A DNA stretch of 64,000 bases from Volutella citrinella (taxonomy: Eukaryota > Ascomycota > Sordariomycetes > Hypocreales > Nectriaceae), in the NCBI GenBank assembly GCA_034401135.1, contig JAWZSP010000001.1, positions 6,200,001-6,264,000 of the forward strand, read 5' to 3'. Below are positions 44,932-59,679 of this stretch, piece after piece (within the stretch, counting starts at the first letter, position 1; the number at the start of each line of letters is the position of its first letter). The position numbers and the translations under genes were made by a program. The notes below the pieces were generated by a model. The model worked only from the letters and a program-made list of their open reading frames with translations. It had not been told where the DNA came from and searched no databases.

Positions 44932-46821
44932 GCTTGGCTGGGGGTGGCCGGAGGAAACCAGAACTTGCGCCCGTCGCGGTGGCAGACAGGTCAGTTTTTT
45001 TGGAGACCTGAATACACCCTCGCGAGATAAGTTCGTATCCATCATTGATGATTCACGCATCGAGATTGTGGCCATGAAATTCAGTCCGGTTGTTGCAGTT
45101 CTGAGATCGCCGTCTTCCGTCACCTAGCCTCCAGGAGTCCCTGACTCGCAGGTTGAGGTCTCGCAAGTTCACGGACCTCTGCACTTAGCTGTTGATCTCT
45201 TCACCGAGCTGCTGATGAGATGCCGTCCTGGAATCTGGGGAAATGCGGCTTCGACGGCCCGGAAGCTCGTCAATAGAGTTTACACTATAGGCATCTCCCG
45301 TGTCTCCTCCCTGTTCAGCTCAATCACCAGATGCCTCGTTGGCCTCCACTGGGCGGCGAGACTACTAGCGTGGCATAAGAGCCGCCGCTCGCAGTAGTAC
45401 CGCGTAGTACAGACCTTGGAGCTATTTCCAGATAAGGGGTCCTGCCACACGCCGCGCGGGCAGGCCGACTGAGAACCAGCCGAGCACGACGTAGGCCCGA
45501 AGCGGCAGTCCATTTACATCACCCTCTTCGCTAGCAAGAGTGTGGCATCCTATATGCTGCACGACGTGCGCGCCTATGTAAAGAACCCTTGATTCGGTAG
45601 CTTCATCTGCCGGGCGCAAAAGGCTTCGATGCATGGAACATGGCCACAGGTCAGCAGGGCCAAGGCGAGCATCCCAGGGCGAGATCGGTCGCAGCCCGCG
45701 TATCACTAAGATAGGAACCCCCAGCAAGCATCAATCCAGCATCATTGGCCCACTGCGGGGTTGCCGATTCAAATCGAGATGGACTCTGTCTGCCACGCAA
45801 TCCCCCGCCTTTCCGGCCGAAGCCAGCAATTCCTGTTACTCAATACTCCGGTCCGTCTGCCGGCATTCCGTCCACTGCGGCCCCGGGGTAGCTGCAACCT
45901 TGTCGACCCGCCTGGGTGCAAGCAGGTCAAGTGATGGGAAGCGGGGGGGGACAGCAAACGCCACCTGGGTCTGGAATTCCGCGGCGTTCCCCTAAGATGC
46001 GCCGATGCACACGTGGGGATTCGACGAACGCGGGTGGTGCTATGCTATTCAAGGGCCATGACACGGCACTGCCCTCATGACCGGCGCTCGAGCCCTGACC
46101 GGGGCGGCCTCAGAACAGGGCCCGGCGGGCGGGCGAACCTGCATCGCGGGGTTGGCCTGGGTTGCGTTGGCGGTGCTACGCTGCGTACAGCCTAGGCCGG
46201 CCGCAGGAAGAACGAGACGATGGTGCACGATGGTGCTGTCATCCCCAGGTTTATTCCGGGGCCGTCGTGCTGGCCGGCCGGACACGCATCACCGGCGCCA
46301 CGACCGGGCAACCATCACGGGGGCGCAGAGAGACCAGCGAGGAGACAGCGAGTGTCTGATATGCCAGTTGCGGATAGTGTTTTGCAAATCTCGCATGACG
46401 CCATTCCCCATCGGGCGTCCCCATCCGTGCACCCCAATCGTGGGGATTGCTAATGCTAGCCTGGTTATCATGATATCGAGCAGAGCAGCCTCCGACAACG
46501 GTACTCTCTCTATTCTGATAGCTGCCGATGCGCTTTCACCAAACCGGACAATAGATTGCACCGTGAATGACCTCGCAAGATACCGGCATTGAGTGTCTTG
46601 ACTGCTGGCTTAGAAGCCCTCGTCTGCTGTCGTCGGTTTGGGGTATCTGCCCATCCCCCGCTGAAATGGCCATTCGCCGCGTTTCACCTGCTGTCGTCGT
46701 GTCTCGGCTGCATCCCCCCAGCCGCAACGGCCTTGATAGCCCCAGGGTTGGATGCCAGATGAGATCTCGTCTATCAATAGATGTCCACTTATCGTCGTTA
46801 GCTTCAAGATAGGAATACTGG

Positions 46822-46837
46822 CCGCATCACGTGGGCG
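46822..46837 (+). promoter_or_regulatory. Candidate cluster operator, variant copy
   Basis: CCGCATCACGTGGGCG, differing from the 15-mer shared by the other two enzyme genes by one inserted C and one A->G change. It sits 153 bases before the ATG of the flavin oxidase, in the same orientation relative to transcription. With the following base it reads CCG-N11-CGG. Confidence 0.45.
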
Positions 46838-46990
46838 GATCTCCCGGAAAACTGAAGCCGACACCGGGTGGCCACTTTTCCGGGGTTGGCATAGGCTTAA
46901 AAGCGCTAACATGGCGGCTACTGTGTGAGCCTTTGGAGCAGACCACACCAGACTACCATAGCAAGCCATTCACTTCCTGTATACTACACA

Positions 46991-47836
46991 ATGGCAACGA
47001 ATGCAAACTCATACCTCATTGTTGGTGCGGGCGTGTTTGGCGTCTCGGCCGCCCTCCACCTCATCACAAAATACCCTAACGCCTCTGTCACGATTGTTGA
47101 CCGAGATCACTACGAGGCCGAGTCGCGGGTTGCCGCGTCGTGGGACTGGAACAAGGTGGTGCGCGCCGACTACGATGACATTGTCTACTGCAGGATGGCC
47201 ATTGAGGCGCAGGACGTCTTCAACAACGACCCGCTGTGGCAGCCCTACTTCCACGAGACGGGCGTCTTCTGGATCTGCCGCAGCAACTACGCCCAGAACG
47301 TCATTGACAACTACGCCAAGATAGGCCGCAAGGCCGACATCACAGCCGTGTCCGTCGAGGAGGCGCGCAAGCTGTACGGCGGGCTGTTCAAGGACGCAGA
47401 CTACACCAACGCGTCCGAGGTGCTCATCAACAAGACGAGCGGGTGGGCGGCGGCTGGTGATGCGCTCAAGGCTGTTACCCGCCGGTGCGTCGAGCTGGGC
47501 GTCAAGTATGTGACGGCCGAGATTGGTATGCTGCAGCTCGACGCTGCGGGAAACTGTCGCGGAGTCAAGACGGCGAATGGCGAGGTGCTGACGGCTTCGC
47601 ACACCATCCTCTGCACGGGGGCCTACACGCCCAAGTTGCTGGAGATTAGCGCCGCTTACACGGGCGTGCCTGAGCTGCGTGTGGAAGACAGGATCGTGGC
47701 CGCGGGCATCAACGTGGGACTGACGACGCTGGACGAGAGGACATACCAGAAGTTCAAGGATATGCCCGTGGGCATGCAGGGGTACACTGCAGAGATAGGT
47801 ATGACACACCCACAAACACACAGTGACAAGCAGAGT

Positions 47837-47874
<38 letters not shown>

Positions 47875-48486
47875 AGCTTGCCGCCCCCTGTCCCGCCAGA
47901 CAAGAGTGGAACCAAGAGTGGAAAGCTGACCTTGACCAGGACCCTTCATCGGCAGCCTGCCGCCAACCCCTGACAGAGAGCTCAAGTGGTGGGGACCAAC
48001 CATCTTCACCAACAAGCGCCAGGTGCTGCCTGGCAAGTACGTGTCGGCTCCTCCAGCTGAATCTGACTACGCCCAGTGGAAGATGACGGAGAAGCTCAAG
48101 GAGGACATTGACTACTCTGCCGAGGTTTGGTACGGCAAGACCTTTAAGATGGACAAGTATCGCATCTGCTGGTATGTCTCTCCCCATCTTCTCATAATAA
48201 CATACAATCTAACTGAAGCAGGGACGCCTTCACCAGCAGCGGCGACTTCATCATCTCGCCGCACGCCGGCGCCAAGGGCCTGTACGTTGCCACGTGCGGC
48301 TCGTTCCACGGCTACAAGTTCTTCCCCGTGCTGGGCAAGTACATCCTGCAGATGCTTGAGGGCGAGCTGGAGCCCGAGCTGGCGACAAAGTGGGCGTGGG
48401 ACCGGGCGCGTCCAGACCCAGCGCTCAACGGGGAGTACCCGCGGGCGGACATGAGGGACCTTGCCGATGCAACGGCGAGGCTGTAA
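46991..48486 (+). CDS. FAD amine oxidase, sarcosine oxidase / amadoriase family
   Basis: Three exons, 46991-47798, 47940-48171 and 48222-48486, giving 434 residues. Intron 1 is 141 bp and intron 2 is 50 bp. The start MATNANSYLIVGAGVFG places the dinucleotide-binding motif G12-A-G14-V-F-G17 at the N terminus, as in the DAO/MSOX fold. RICWDAFTSSGDFII near the end, with Cys346, aligns in position with the cysteine that covalently holds FAD in monomeric sarcosine, pipecolate and fructosyl-amine oxidases. A GSFHGYKFFPVLGKYI segment follows, the usual GHGFK-like C-terminal motif. In this cluster sarcosine (N-methylglycine) oxidation to glycine is the most economical role; other N-substituted amino acids are possible. 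The C terminus (ATARL) is at best a weak peroxisomal signal. Confidence 0.85.
47838..47871 (+). repeat. (CA)n microsatellite in intron 1 of the flavin oxidase gene
   Basis: About 17 uninterrupted CA units within the 141-bp intron. It accounts for much of the extra length over the ~50-bp introns common here and should vary between strains. Confidence 0.9.
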
Positions 48487-49099
48487 CGGCTAGCGAGGTG
48501 AACCGTGCATTCAAGTGCAGAAGGATCAGGGCATTAGCATAGTATACAAGGCAGCCCGGGGTTTCTCGGCATTGGGCCTGCAGACCCAGCGACGAGCCTC
48601 GCCGTGATAGAATCAAAGAAATTCCAGTAAAACCCATCCAGTCCGAAAATCCGGTGTCTACCATGACTCGACGTGAGACTATATTGGACAGATATGACTA
48701 GTATACTAGCAGTAGTAGTAGTTGCTAGCAACTCCTGCTTCGTAATAGCAGTAAGGCAGATCCTTGGCTCGGGAGGAACTCGGGGACATGGGCGTCAGAG
48801 ATTCCGAGCGTGGCTGCTAGGCCACGTCTGGATTAGGCGACTCACCGATGACCCCCCCACGTTATCAGTGTGCGGAGAAATGCTCCACGTCTGGTTGGGC
48901 GGCGCAGGGCGGGTGAGGGGCTGATGGGCTGGAGCAATCAGTCGGTCGGGGTCGGTGGTGTGTGTGGGATGCTATTTATTCGATTTGAGCCGCCACCTCT
49001 TTGCGCAGTGGAGTTCTTTTTGCTTCTCGGTCGTGGTTCCTGGCCCATATCCATATCCATCTCCCGCCATCCCCCCCCCCCGAATCCCTCCACCCCCCG
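48487..49099. other. Intergenic between flavin oxidase and Zn2Cys6 regulator
   Basis: About 610 bases. It contains the oxidase 3' end and the regulator's promoter, with a CTATTTATT word ~130 bases before the start and a C11 run at 49071-49081. No clear copy of the CCGATCACGTGAGCG element was found here. Confidence 0.45.
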
Positions 49100-51515
49100 A
49101 TGACGCCGCCCGAGGTGACCAATACGTTCCCCGTTCGCGCCAGACGAAGGTCGCACCACGCCTGTCTGTCCTGCAGGTAGCTGTCCCCCTTGTTTGTCAA
49201 TTTGGCCCCGTACTCAGTCGTCCAGGCGCAAGAAAACCCGGTGTCCCGGCGAGAAGCCGGCGTGCTCGAGCTGCACGCGGCTGTCGCAGTCATGCTCGTA
49301 TCCGCCCACGGCGCGGCCGTCGCAGGGCGGGCCTTCGGTACCTGACCACCAGACCGGCCTGCCGTTGGCATTGATTTGTGCAATTATCTTGACACACTCC
49401 ATAGGAGGAGAGGCTGGCCAACCTGGAAGAGAAGCTCGAGTTTCTCCTAAGCGGCAACCTGTATGCCACCTCCCCCGGCCATACCCAGGACAATTCTAAT
49501 TGTACAGATCGAATCCCACGCCGCGGCACGAGCAGGCCCTTGCAGACGACGCCACAGACACGTCGGAAAAGTCGTACAACGGCAACCCGGCCGGCCACCA
49601 CCCATCCGTCATCTCCAACGGCGAGGGCGCCAACCCGCGGCCCAGCCCGGCCGAGATCGCCGTCGGCATCACGCTCTACTTCCAGTTCTGCCACCGCCAG
49701 CCCGTGTGGTGCTTTGAGCGCGACGAGATCCGCGACTACGACTCGGTCCCCGACGAGCTGGCCTGCAGCATCCTGGCCCTGACGCTGCGCTTCGCCGAGA
49801 AGCAGCACCGCTCACAGTTGTATGGGAATCATGCAAAGTCGCTGGCCATGCTGAGCATCGCAAACGGCACTGTCGACATTGCCACGCTTGAGAGCTTGTG
49901 TTTGTTGGCCTATTCGTCATTCATCGGTATGTTCTCTGGCTTTCCTCTCCTGCATCTCCTCTCCTAGTTCTCCATCCGCTTCTCAAATAGACCCTGAACT
50001 GATTCTTGGCAGACGGGAGCGCCAACCTGGGCGAATTCTATCTCGGGCTGGGCCTGCAGCTCACCCGGTCAGCCATGCTCGATCTCGGGTCCACGTACAA
50101 CATGCAAGACCCAAACACGGACCGGAAGAAGCGCGTGTTTTGGAGTCTGCAGGTTCTTGAGCAGTTCTACGGTCGACAACAAGGCCTCATGTGCCTCCCC
50201 ACTGAGATGTGGCGGCCGTCGTGGTCCTCGACGCTGCGAGAGCCCGTAGCCGCACACCTCCGAGGCCCGTCGTTCCCACGAGACGACCTAGGCTGCTCCA
50301 GCCAGAACGAGCCGGGCATCTGGAACACGAGCATCAACCTAGGCTGGGTCTGGAGCCAAGTACGCAAGTACGTGTCCGACTGCGCACACAACCGCCTCAA
50401 GGAACCATGGCGGCACGACTCGACATACGCCAAAGTGACGGCCGACTTCATGGAGACGGAGAACGAGATCCCCATGTGCCACCGCTACGACTCGGTCAAG
50501 TTCTACGAGCGCAAGGGCGAGGAGCTCAAGGCGCACCGCGACTACTGGGCGCCGTGGATCAAGGAGCAGTTTATGTACCACATCATCCCGACGGTCCTGA
50601 ACCACCCGTTTCTGTATATCGTGGGCGCCCAGCACAACTCGAATCTGGCCATCCCGAATACTTTTTGGAGGAGGTCGTCGGAGCTCGCGCTGCTGCACTC
50701 GACGTGGATCGTGCGCATGATTGACATGGTGGTTGACAAGCAGATTCCCCTGGCGGATCCCTTCCTCGCCCATGTGGCGGCCATTGCGGCGACGGTGCAC
50801 CTCTACTATTGCTGTGCGGCGGCCCCACGACTCAAGCACAAGTCGAATACCGACTTTGCAAAGTGCCGGAGGTTCCTCAAGGGCTTCCTGCCGACCTCTA
50901 CAGCTTGTCAAATTCTAGTAAGCCCAGACACACCCCCTAGACCACCAAGTACGACTACTAACTGATCAGGACCACAACCTCGACAGGATGACGCGCATCG
51001 CCGCTGGCTCGGAAAACGTCGACGTCGAGGACTGGATGCCCTCCAAAATCTACCTCAGCGTGCCCCTCATGTGGAAGATCCTCCAGTTCAACACCACAAC
51101 CGAGTCCCAAGGCGAGCCCCTCGGCGCCGGCCTGCTCGACCGCTCGCTCGCACCCCGCGTCGCCGACGACGACATGAGCGAGTTCTCGACGCTCGAAATC
51201 ACCGTCGCCACGTCGCCAGAAATCTCCATCAACACGGCCGACGGCGGCCAGGAGGCCCCCACCGTGTCATTCAAGGCGCCGCCCGCCTCGTCGGCTCAGA
51301 ACTCGACAGGCCACGGCGGGCCCATTGGCGAGGACATGAGCGTCGACGATAGTCTGACGCTGTGTACGACGCCCTGGCTCTACGCTGAGTCGTCGCAGTT
51401 TGTCAATATTGGAGACATGGGCTACGATGACTCGCAATCGACAATTAGCGAGAATAGGGCCCCCGCCTGGTGGGAGGGCGAAAACTTGAACAATATCATG
51501 TTTAATCACTTTTAG
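49100..51515 (+). CDS. Zn2Cys6 transcription factor, likely cluster regulator
   Basis: Six exons: 49100-49176, 49226-49337, 49405-49460, 49508-49926, 50013-50917 and 50970-51515. All introns are 47-86 bp and the phases fit, giving 704 residues. The zinc cluster is C22-x2-C25-x6-C32-x6-C39-x2-C42-x6-C49, split by intron 1 just after the second Cys. A linker and a short coiled coil (EERLANLEEKLEFLL) follow, typical of dimerising Gal4-type factors. Residues ~120-500 form the fungal-specific regulatory domain (ITLYFQFCHRQPVWCF; LGEFYLGLGLQLTRSAMLDLG; KRVFWSLQVLEQFYGRQQGL). The acidic, Ser/Thr-rich C terminus may activate transcription. It sits between the flavin oxidase and the dimethylglycine oxidase-like gene, so control of these enzymes is a reasonable inference. 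Confidence 0.85.
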
Positions 51516-55439
<3,924 letters not shown>

Positions 55440-56268
55440 GGATGTTACGAGATTATCCAAGTCACAAGACTTGAGATTTGCGCAGCGATGATTTAATGTG
55501 GACTAGCTAATGCATGCCGTGACGGCTTATGATGTTTTGAAATTACAATCTGTTGGACTCCGTTCTTTATTTTCACATGATTGTACCGGGCTCGCCTAAG
55601 TACCACAGCAATTTTAGTCCCCGTCGAGGCCTCGCGTCTGACGTGCGCATCCCGGCCCCGTTTCCAGGCCTGCACAGCAATTTTAGTATCCTGAGAGGCC
55701 AGGTATTACACATGATGAGCTAACAGCGCCGAATGGCTGTTTGGCAACTGAAGGCCTCAGACATTTATCATTTGGGGGAACCGACGTAGATTTCAATAGA
55801 TACGGGAACCAATCGCTCAATTTCACCCAGACAAGTGAATGCTTGCATCCTGTAAGACGCGTGGCAACCACGGCTATGCCATAGATGTTTTATTACTTAA
55901 GGAATAGGGATCTTTAGAACATATTCCAAATGAGCAGGATATTGAATCGGGCATCTTGGATTAATTGTGGTCAAAAGGTCAAACTCTACAATCGGGAAGC
56001 CATGTCGGTGGAACAAGGCCTTGATTCAACCATGAGTGTGTCCATGTTTCGGTCGACTCGAGGCTCAACTGATGTTCAGCCGAGATGATGGAGAAGTCTT
56101 TTGGAGATGCGTTCTCAAAGTGTATTGGGATGTCGAGGGACATAAGTGACGCCGAAGTGCCTAGCCTATCGAGACTATCATCATTGACCAATGTACTGAG
56201 AGCAGCTGCAAGCAATTTCGCCCATTGATCTATACGACGAGAGGCCTGATTTCTATTCAATGTTTTCA
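55440..56268. other. Convergent intergenic region
   Basis: About 830 AT-richer bases between the dimethylglycine oxidase gene and a minus-strand gene. It contains a 15-bp direct repeat (55604-55618 and 55673-55687). A 97-codon minus-strand frame at 55979-56272 touches the 3' end of the next gene but has no recognisable content. Confidence 0.4.
55604..55687. repeat. 15-bp direct repeat, 69 bases apart
   Basis: CACAGCAATTTTAGT occurs at 55604-55618 and again at 55673-55687. The 54 bases between are GC-richer than the surroundings. Origin unknown; a small insertion flanked by a duplication or a replication slip would both produce it. Confidence 0.7.
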
Positions 56269-58469
56269 TCATCTGAAATTCCAGTTACTTGTTCGGGCAG
56301 CTCCATTATCCACGTCTCGCCTCGATTGCATTTCGAAAGACTGCTCCCCTTGAACTTGGTCGGAATCTCCTGGCACTCGTAGATATTCGTTCCCACACTG
56401 GCTACCAGGATCATCACTGTGCTCACTGATCCTATCTTGCATTGGCTGAGACATGAGCGGAACATCCGAATCCTTCTCGACGTGCCACGGTCCTATACCC
56501 TGGCTCTGAAGCACTGTTCGCTGCATCATAAACAAGCGTCCCTCTTTCCACTCCCCATGCGGAGATTCACGCATACTGAGCTTCCTTCGGGCCCAAAACG
56601 CCACTCCAGGCATGAGCACCAAGTTGATTGCCAAGAGCAGAAACCCGACAGTGAGGATGCATATCAGACCAACCACACTAAAGTTTGTAAACCGCGCGTC
56701 TCTAGCCCTGATTGACGAACAGAGAAAGCGTGCTTCGGGAAGTGGTTCCTCCATGTAGTCGTGCGAATGGAACACTTCACCGCCATCACTAATAGAAAAG
56801 TCGGACAGCGAAGGGTACTCGACGATCAATCGCTGCATGGCCGCCAGCCTGATATTGACCATGTTGATCAACTCAGTGTGCCACTGCGTTGATGGAAGCT
56901 GAGTCGAAAGCAGTCCAAATAATGCGTCACTTGCTTTCAATACTCTGGCACCTAGAAGATTCACGATATCTTGGAAGCCCAAGTTGTTTAGGAAAAATAA
57001 TGCAAAGACGGCGGCCTGCCTTGGACTCAGCTGCTCCTCCCAGATTTCAATGTCAGGCTGCCGAAGGTTGCCTATACGTTTGGTGCAGCTCTGGCTTGTG
57101 CAAAACTCCATTTGCTGGGTGCAACCTAGCGTTGAAAACACCTGGTCAGCAAAGAAACTGGAGGAGTTTGGGTCGCGGAAACCCGTCGGGTGAAATGTGT
57201 TCGTGGCTCGAAACCAAGGATCATCAGTAGAGTTGATATATCTGGCGGCATTTGAGAGAAATAAAAGCGTTGTGTCTGCAGAAGGAACAATAAGTTCGTC
57301 AATAGCAGAAAATGTCGACATGGTTAAGTCATCGTGAAAGCCAGCGTAAGATGTCGCAACTCTGTTTGCAAATTAGCGACATTTCTAGCCATGTTATCCT
57401 TTCTTTCGATGGTGCCTTACCCTAGTGAATACGCAGATGCAGCACGTGAACCAAACAACGAATATACTGAATAATTGCTCACCATCCATGTGAAATTCGT
57501 TTTCGCAGTTGTCCCAAGATGGTAAAGCTTATACCGGTCACCAGGGACATGCGGTGTGCTGAGGTTGAGTCCCTCGCTCCGCGCAGCCTCCTCGTCGAGC
57601 CAGGGAGTGGAATGGCTTTTCTCGGCACGTATTGGAGCACATGTTAGAATAATGCGGTTTGTAATGCGATCGTCCGGAGCAGTGTTGATGCCCAGGTGCT
57701 GGTTTGAGTCGATGTAGCCAGTATCGATCTCAATTGCATCGGGTTGCTCACAGATTTCAGATGCAAAGGGACATTTGGCCGTCGTATTAATTGAATAGGG
57801 CAACACCTCAGTGGTGTATAACTTACACGTCTCGGTGTTTACAATACCCTCTGGTGTATAGCAGTTTCGGGCATGCTCTTGAGCTTGGGTTATGATAAAT
57901 CGGGTCCATGCGTTCATGATTGGAATAATACCACCAGACCCGAGACCCATGATTCTAAGGGGCGTCCCACACTTAGAGTTAGCCAGTAGAACTTCGTCGC
58001 CCCGAAGTAGCAGTTTTGAGGAGAACAAGCCGACAACACTGAACAATCCAGCGTATATAAGAGCCATGATGGTGAGCGGAAGGGACAGTCGAGCGGCACC
58101 TGGAATAGTTCCTTGCCATTTCCACGCGAGCTTGAGAAAAGCAAGAGCAGTAGACGCCGGGGAAGAGGGATTGCAAAGGACCACCTGTTGTTGGTAATAG
58201 AGACCCAACCGTGGCGAGAGAGTGGAACGATATTGGTGGACGATGAAGCATAGAATAGACCATAACTGATTCATTGCGACGCTAACAAAGAGGGTCAAAA
58301 ATGCAACAAAAAGCATCCCCCCATCCCGAGAAAGGGTAAGGGTGAGTCCTGACCCCCAGCCGCCGTCGGCTATTCGCAGAGTGATGTTAGAAGTGTGGGT
58401 AATGTGATGGAGATTGAGCTCACCATTGTGGTTAGTCCAAAAGCCAGTGTATACTGAAGGCAATGGCAT
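56269..58469 (-). CDS. Multi-pass membrane glycoprotein, family not recognised
   Basis: Two exons, 58469-57421 and 57361-56269, joined over a 59-bp intron (GTAAGG...CTAATTTGCAAACAG), giving 713 residues. An in-frame ATG at 58505 exists, but the TATAAA at 58552-58547 would leave it only a very short leader, so 58469 (MPLPSVYTGFW) is preferred. Hydrophobic segments: FVAFLTLFVSVAMNQLW near residue 45, LSLPLTIMALIYAGLFSVVGLF near 120, and NFSVVGLICILTVGFLLLAINLVLM near 590. Between the second and third lies a large Cys- and sequon-containing region (CYTPEG, NTTAKC, NFTWMVSNYS), presumably outside the cell or in the lumen. The tail after the third helix is basic, then acidic. Function unknown. Confidence 0.7.
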
Positions 58470-58546
58470 GGTGTAGCTGTTGATGGACAGATGGGTGTGT
58501 CGCAAGGGGACGAGGGGAACAGAAGGGTGGGAGGGGAAGGCCCAGG

Positions 58547-58552
58547 TTTATA
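58547..58552 (-). promoter_or_regulatory. TATA box of membrane glycoprotein gene
   Basis: TATAAA on the minus strand, 78 bases before the preferred ATG at 58469 and 42 before the alternative at 58505. The spacing favours the inner start. Confidence 0.45.
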
Positions 58553-58855
58553 TCGAAGGCTCTACCGCTATACTCATCAAAACAATAGTGCGAGTGCTGG
58601 AGGCCTTCTAGCTTGTATGCAGCTCAGCGCCACTATATGCAATCTTTCGAGCGACGGATAGATGGGAGAGGTGAATCAGTCCAGAGACAGCCGCAAGTTA
58701 AGGCTAACAATGCATTTTTTGAAACCTTGCGGCTGAGCGACGCGCCATTGTGTCAGCAAAATATGCATTGTTCACCACCACTTACCCCAGTGCAACCCCA
58801 ATAAGCTATTTTCGGACCGCCGATCGGCTACGGACACCCTTGGTTTGTGGTTCAG

Positions 58856-58892
58856 CTCTGACCTCTGACCAAGGCACTCCCAGAGGTCAGAG
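58856..58892. repeat. Perfect 12-bp inverted repeat, 13-base loop
   Basis: CTCTGACCTCTG at 58856-58867 is followed after 13 bases by its exact reverse complement CAGAGGTCAGAG at 58881-58892. The left arm also contains TCTGACC twice in tandem (58857-58870). It may be a binding site for a dimeric regulator or a small hairpin; it is too short and not T-flanked enough to call a terminator. Confidence 0.7.
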
Positions 58893-59679
58893 AGTTTCGG
58901 TCAGCTGGACGGTGGGCTTGTCGCTGTGGCTTGTTTTCAGCTGCAGCGAGAATTGTAATTTCTGCCATGTATCTGCAGATACGAGATGAGGCTGCAGCCG
59001 GTGTAACTCAGAACGGCAGTGGTACAGATGAATGCATTGTTTGTTTTTCACACCGAGAAATGAGCCGTGGCTTGGCAGGGTACCCTGCACTGTTCTTGTG
59101 AAGATAATCCAAGGACAGTGAGGATTAGCCCCGATGACTGTGCCCCGGCACTGTAGCTATTTAGGAAGGGGGCAGAGCCTCCAAGCCCCCGTGCCTGCCT
59201 CCGCACTTCGCTAAGTAACAACACAAGCATCGCTTGCACAGTTCGTTCCGTATGGCCCTGAGGGCATTGTTTCCTCCATCTGCTAATATTAGTAGTTCTA
59301 CTTGTAAGCTCTCAGCCTGAAGACGCGATCCTGACGGCTGACAAAGCGTGGTTCCGGTCGTCGGCGACCCGAACCGGATCAACCTTTTGCCGAGCGCTTT
59401 CTTCACAGTTTGCGACAGTGGATTGCGACAGATTGACCTCTTCAGATCCATTCATCGCCTCGAGGCGACGTCTTTTACATGTATTTCGTCCATTCCTTTC
59501 GTTCATCTCGTTATGTGTTATTATATTCTTGCTAGATCTTCCATTCGCACCACTTAGACGCCTTTCCGGGGCTCAATTGGGACTCGGGATTGGCCATTGC
59601 CGAAATCTGTCGCATCTGTCGCTTATCTGGCATCGCGCATCGAGATTATATCTGCCCCGTTGCGACCAGGGCCTGCAGC

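Larger units (their letters stand above)
44606..46990. other. 2.4-kb divergent region within the betaine cluster
   Basis: Lies between the minus-strand Rieske gene and the plus-strand flavin oxidase gene. It carries a CACGTG-centred element at each end (44917-44931 and 46822-46837), plus a weaker CCGAT...CACGTGGGG at 46002-46018. The longest frame inside (46077-46592) is antisense-overlapped and has no recognisable domain. The region is unusually long for two co-regulated neighbours; a lost gene or decayed insertion is possible, but I see no remnant. Confidence 0.5.
58506..59679. other. Divergent promoter region with inverted repeat
   Basis: About 1.17 kb between the membrane glycoprotein gene (minus) and the BCS1-like gene (plus). 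It contains a perfect 12-bp inverted repeat (58856-58892) and a pyrimidine-rich stretch before the BCS1-like gene. Frames on either strand are short and unsupported. Confidence 0.45.

Noticed and set aside
45764..45782. GATTCAAATC resembling a tRNA B box
   Set aside because: No matching A box or foldable acceptor stem could be found around it.
46077..46592. 171-codon frame in the divergent cluster region
   Set aside because: Overlapped by other frames on both strands, no recognisable motif and no intron/exon partner found.
58470..58505. Outer start codon (58505) for the membrane glycoprotein
   Set aside because: The TATA box at 58552-58547 would leave it only about a dozen bases of leader; the inner ATG at 58469 gives a normal leader.
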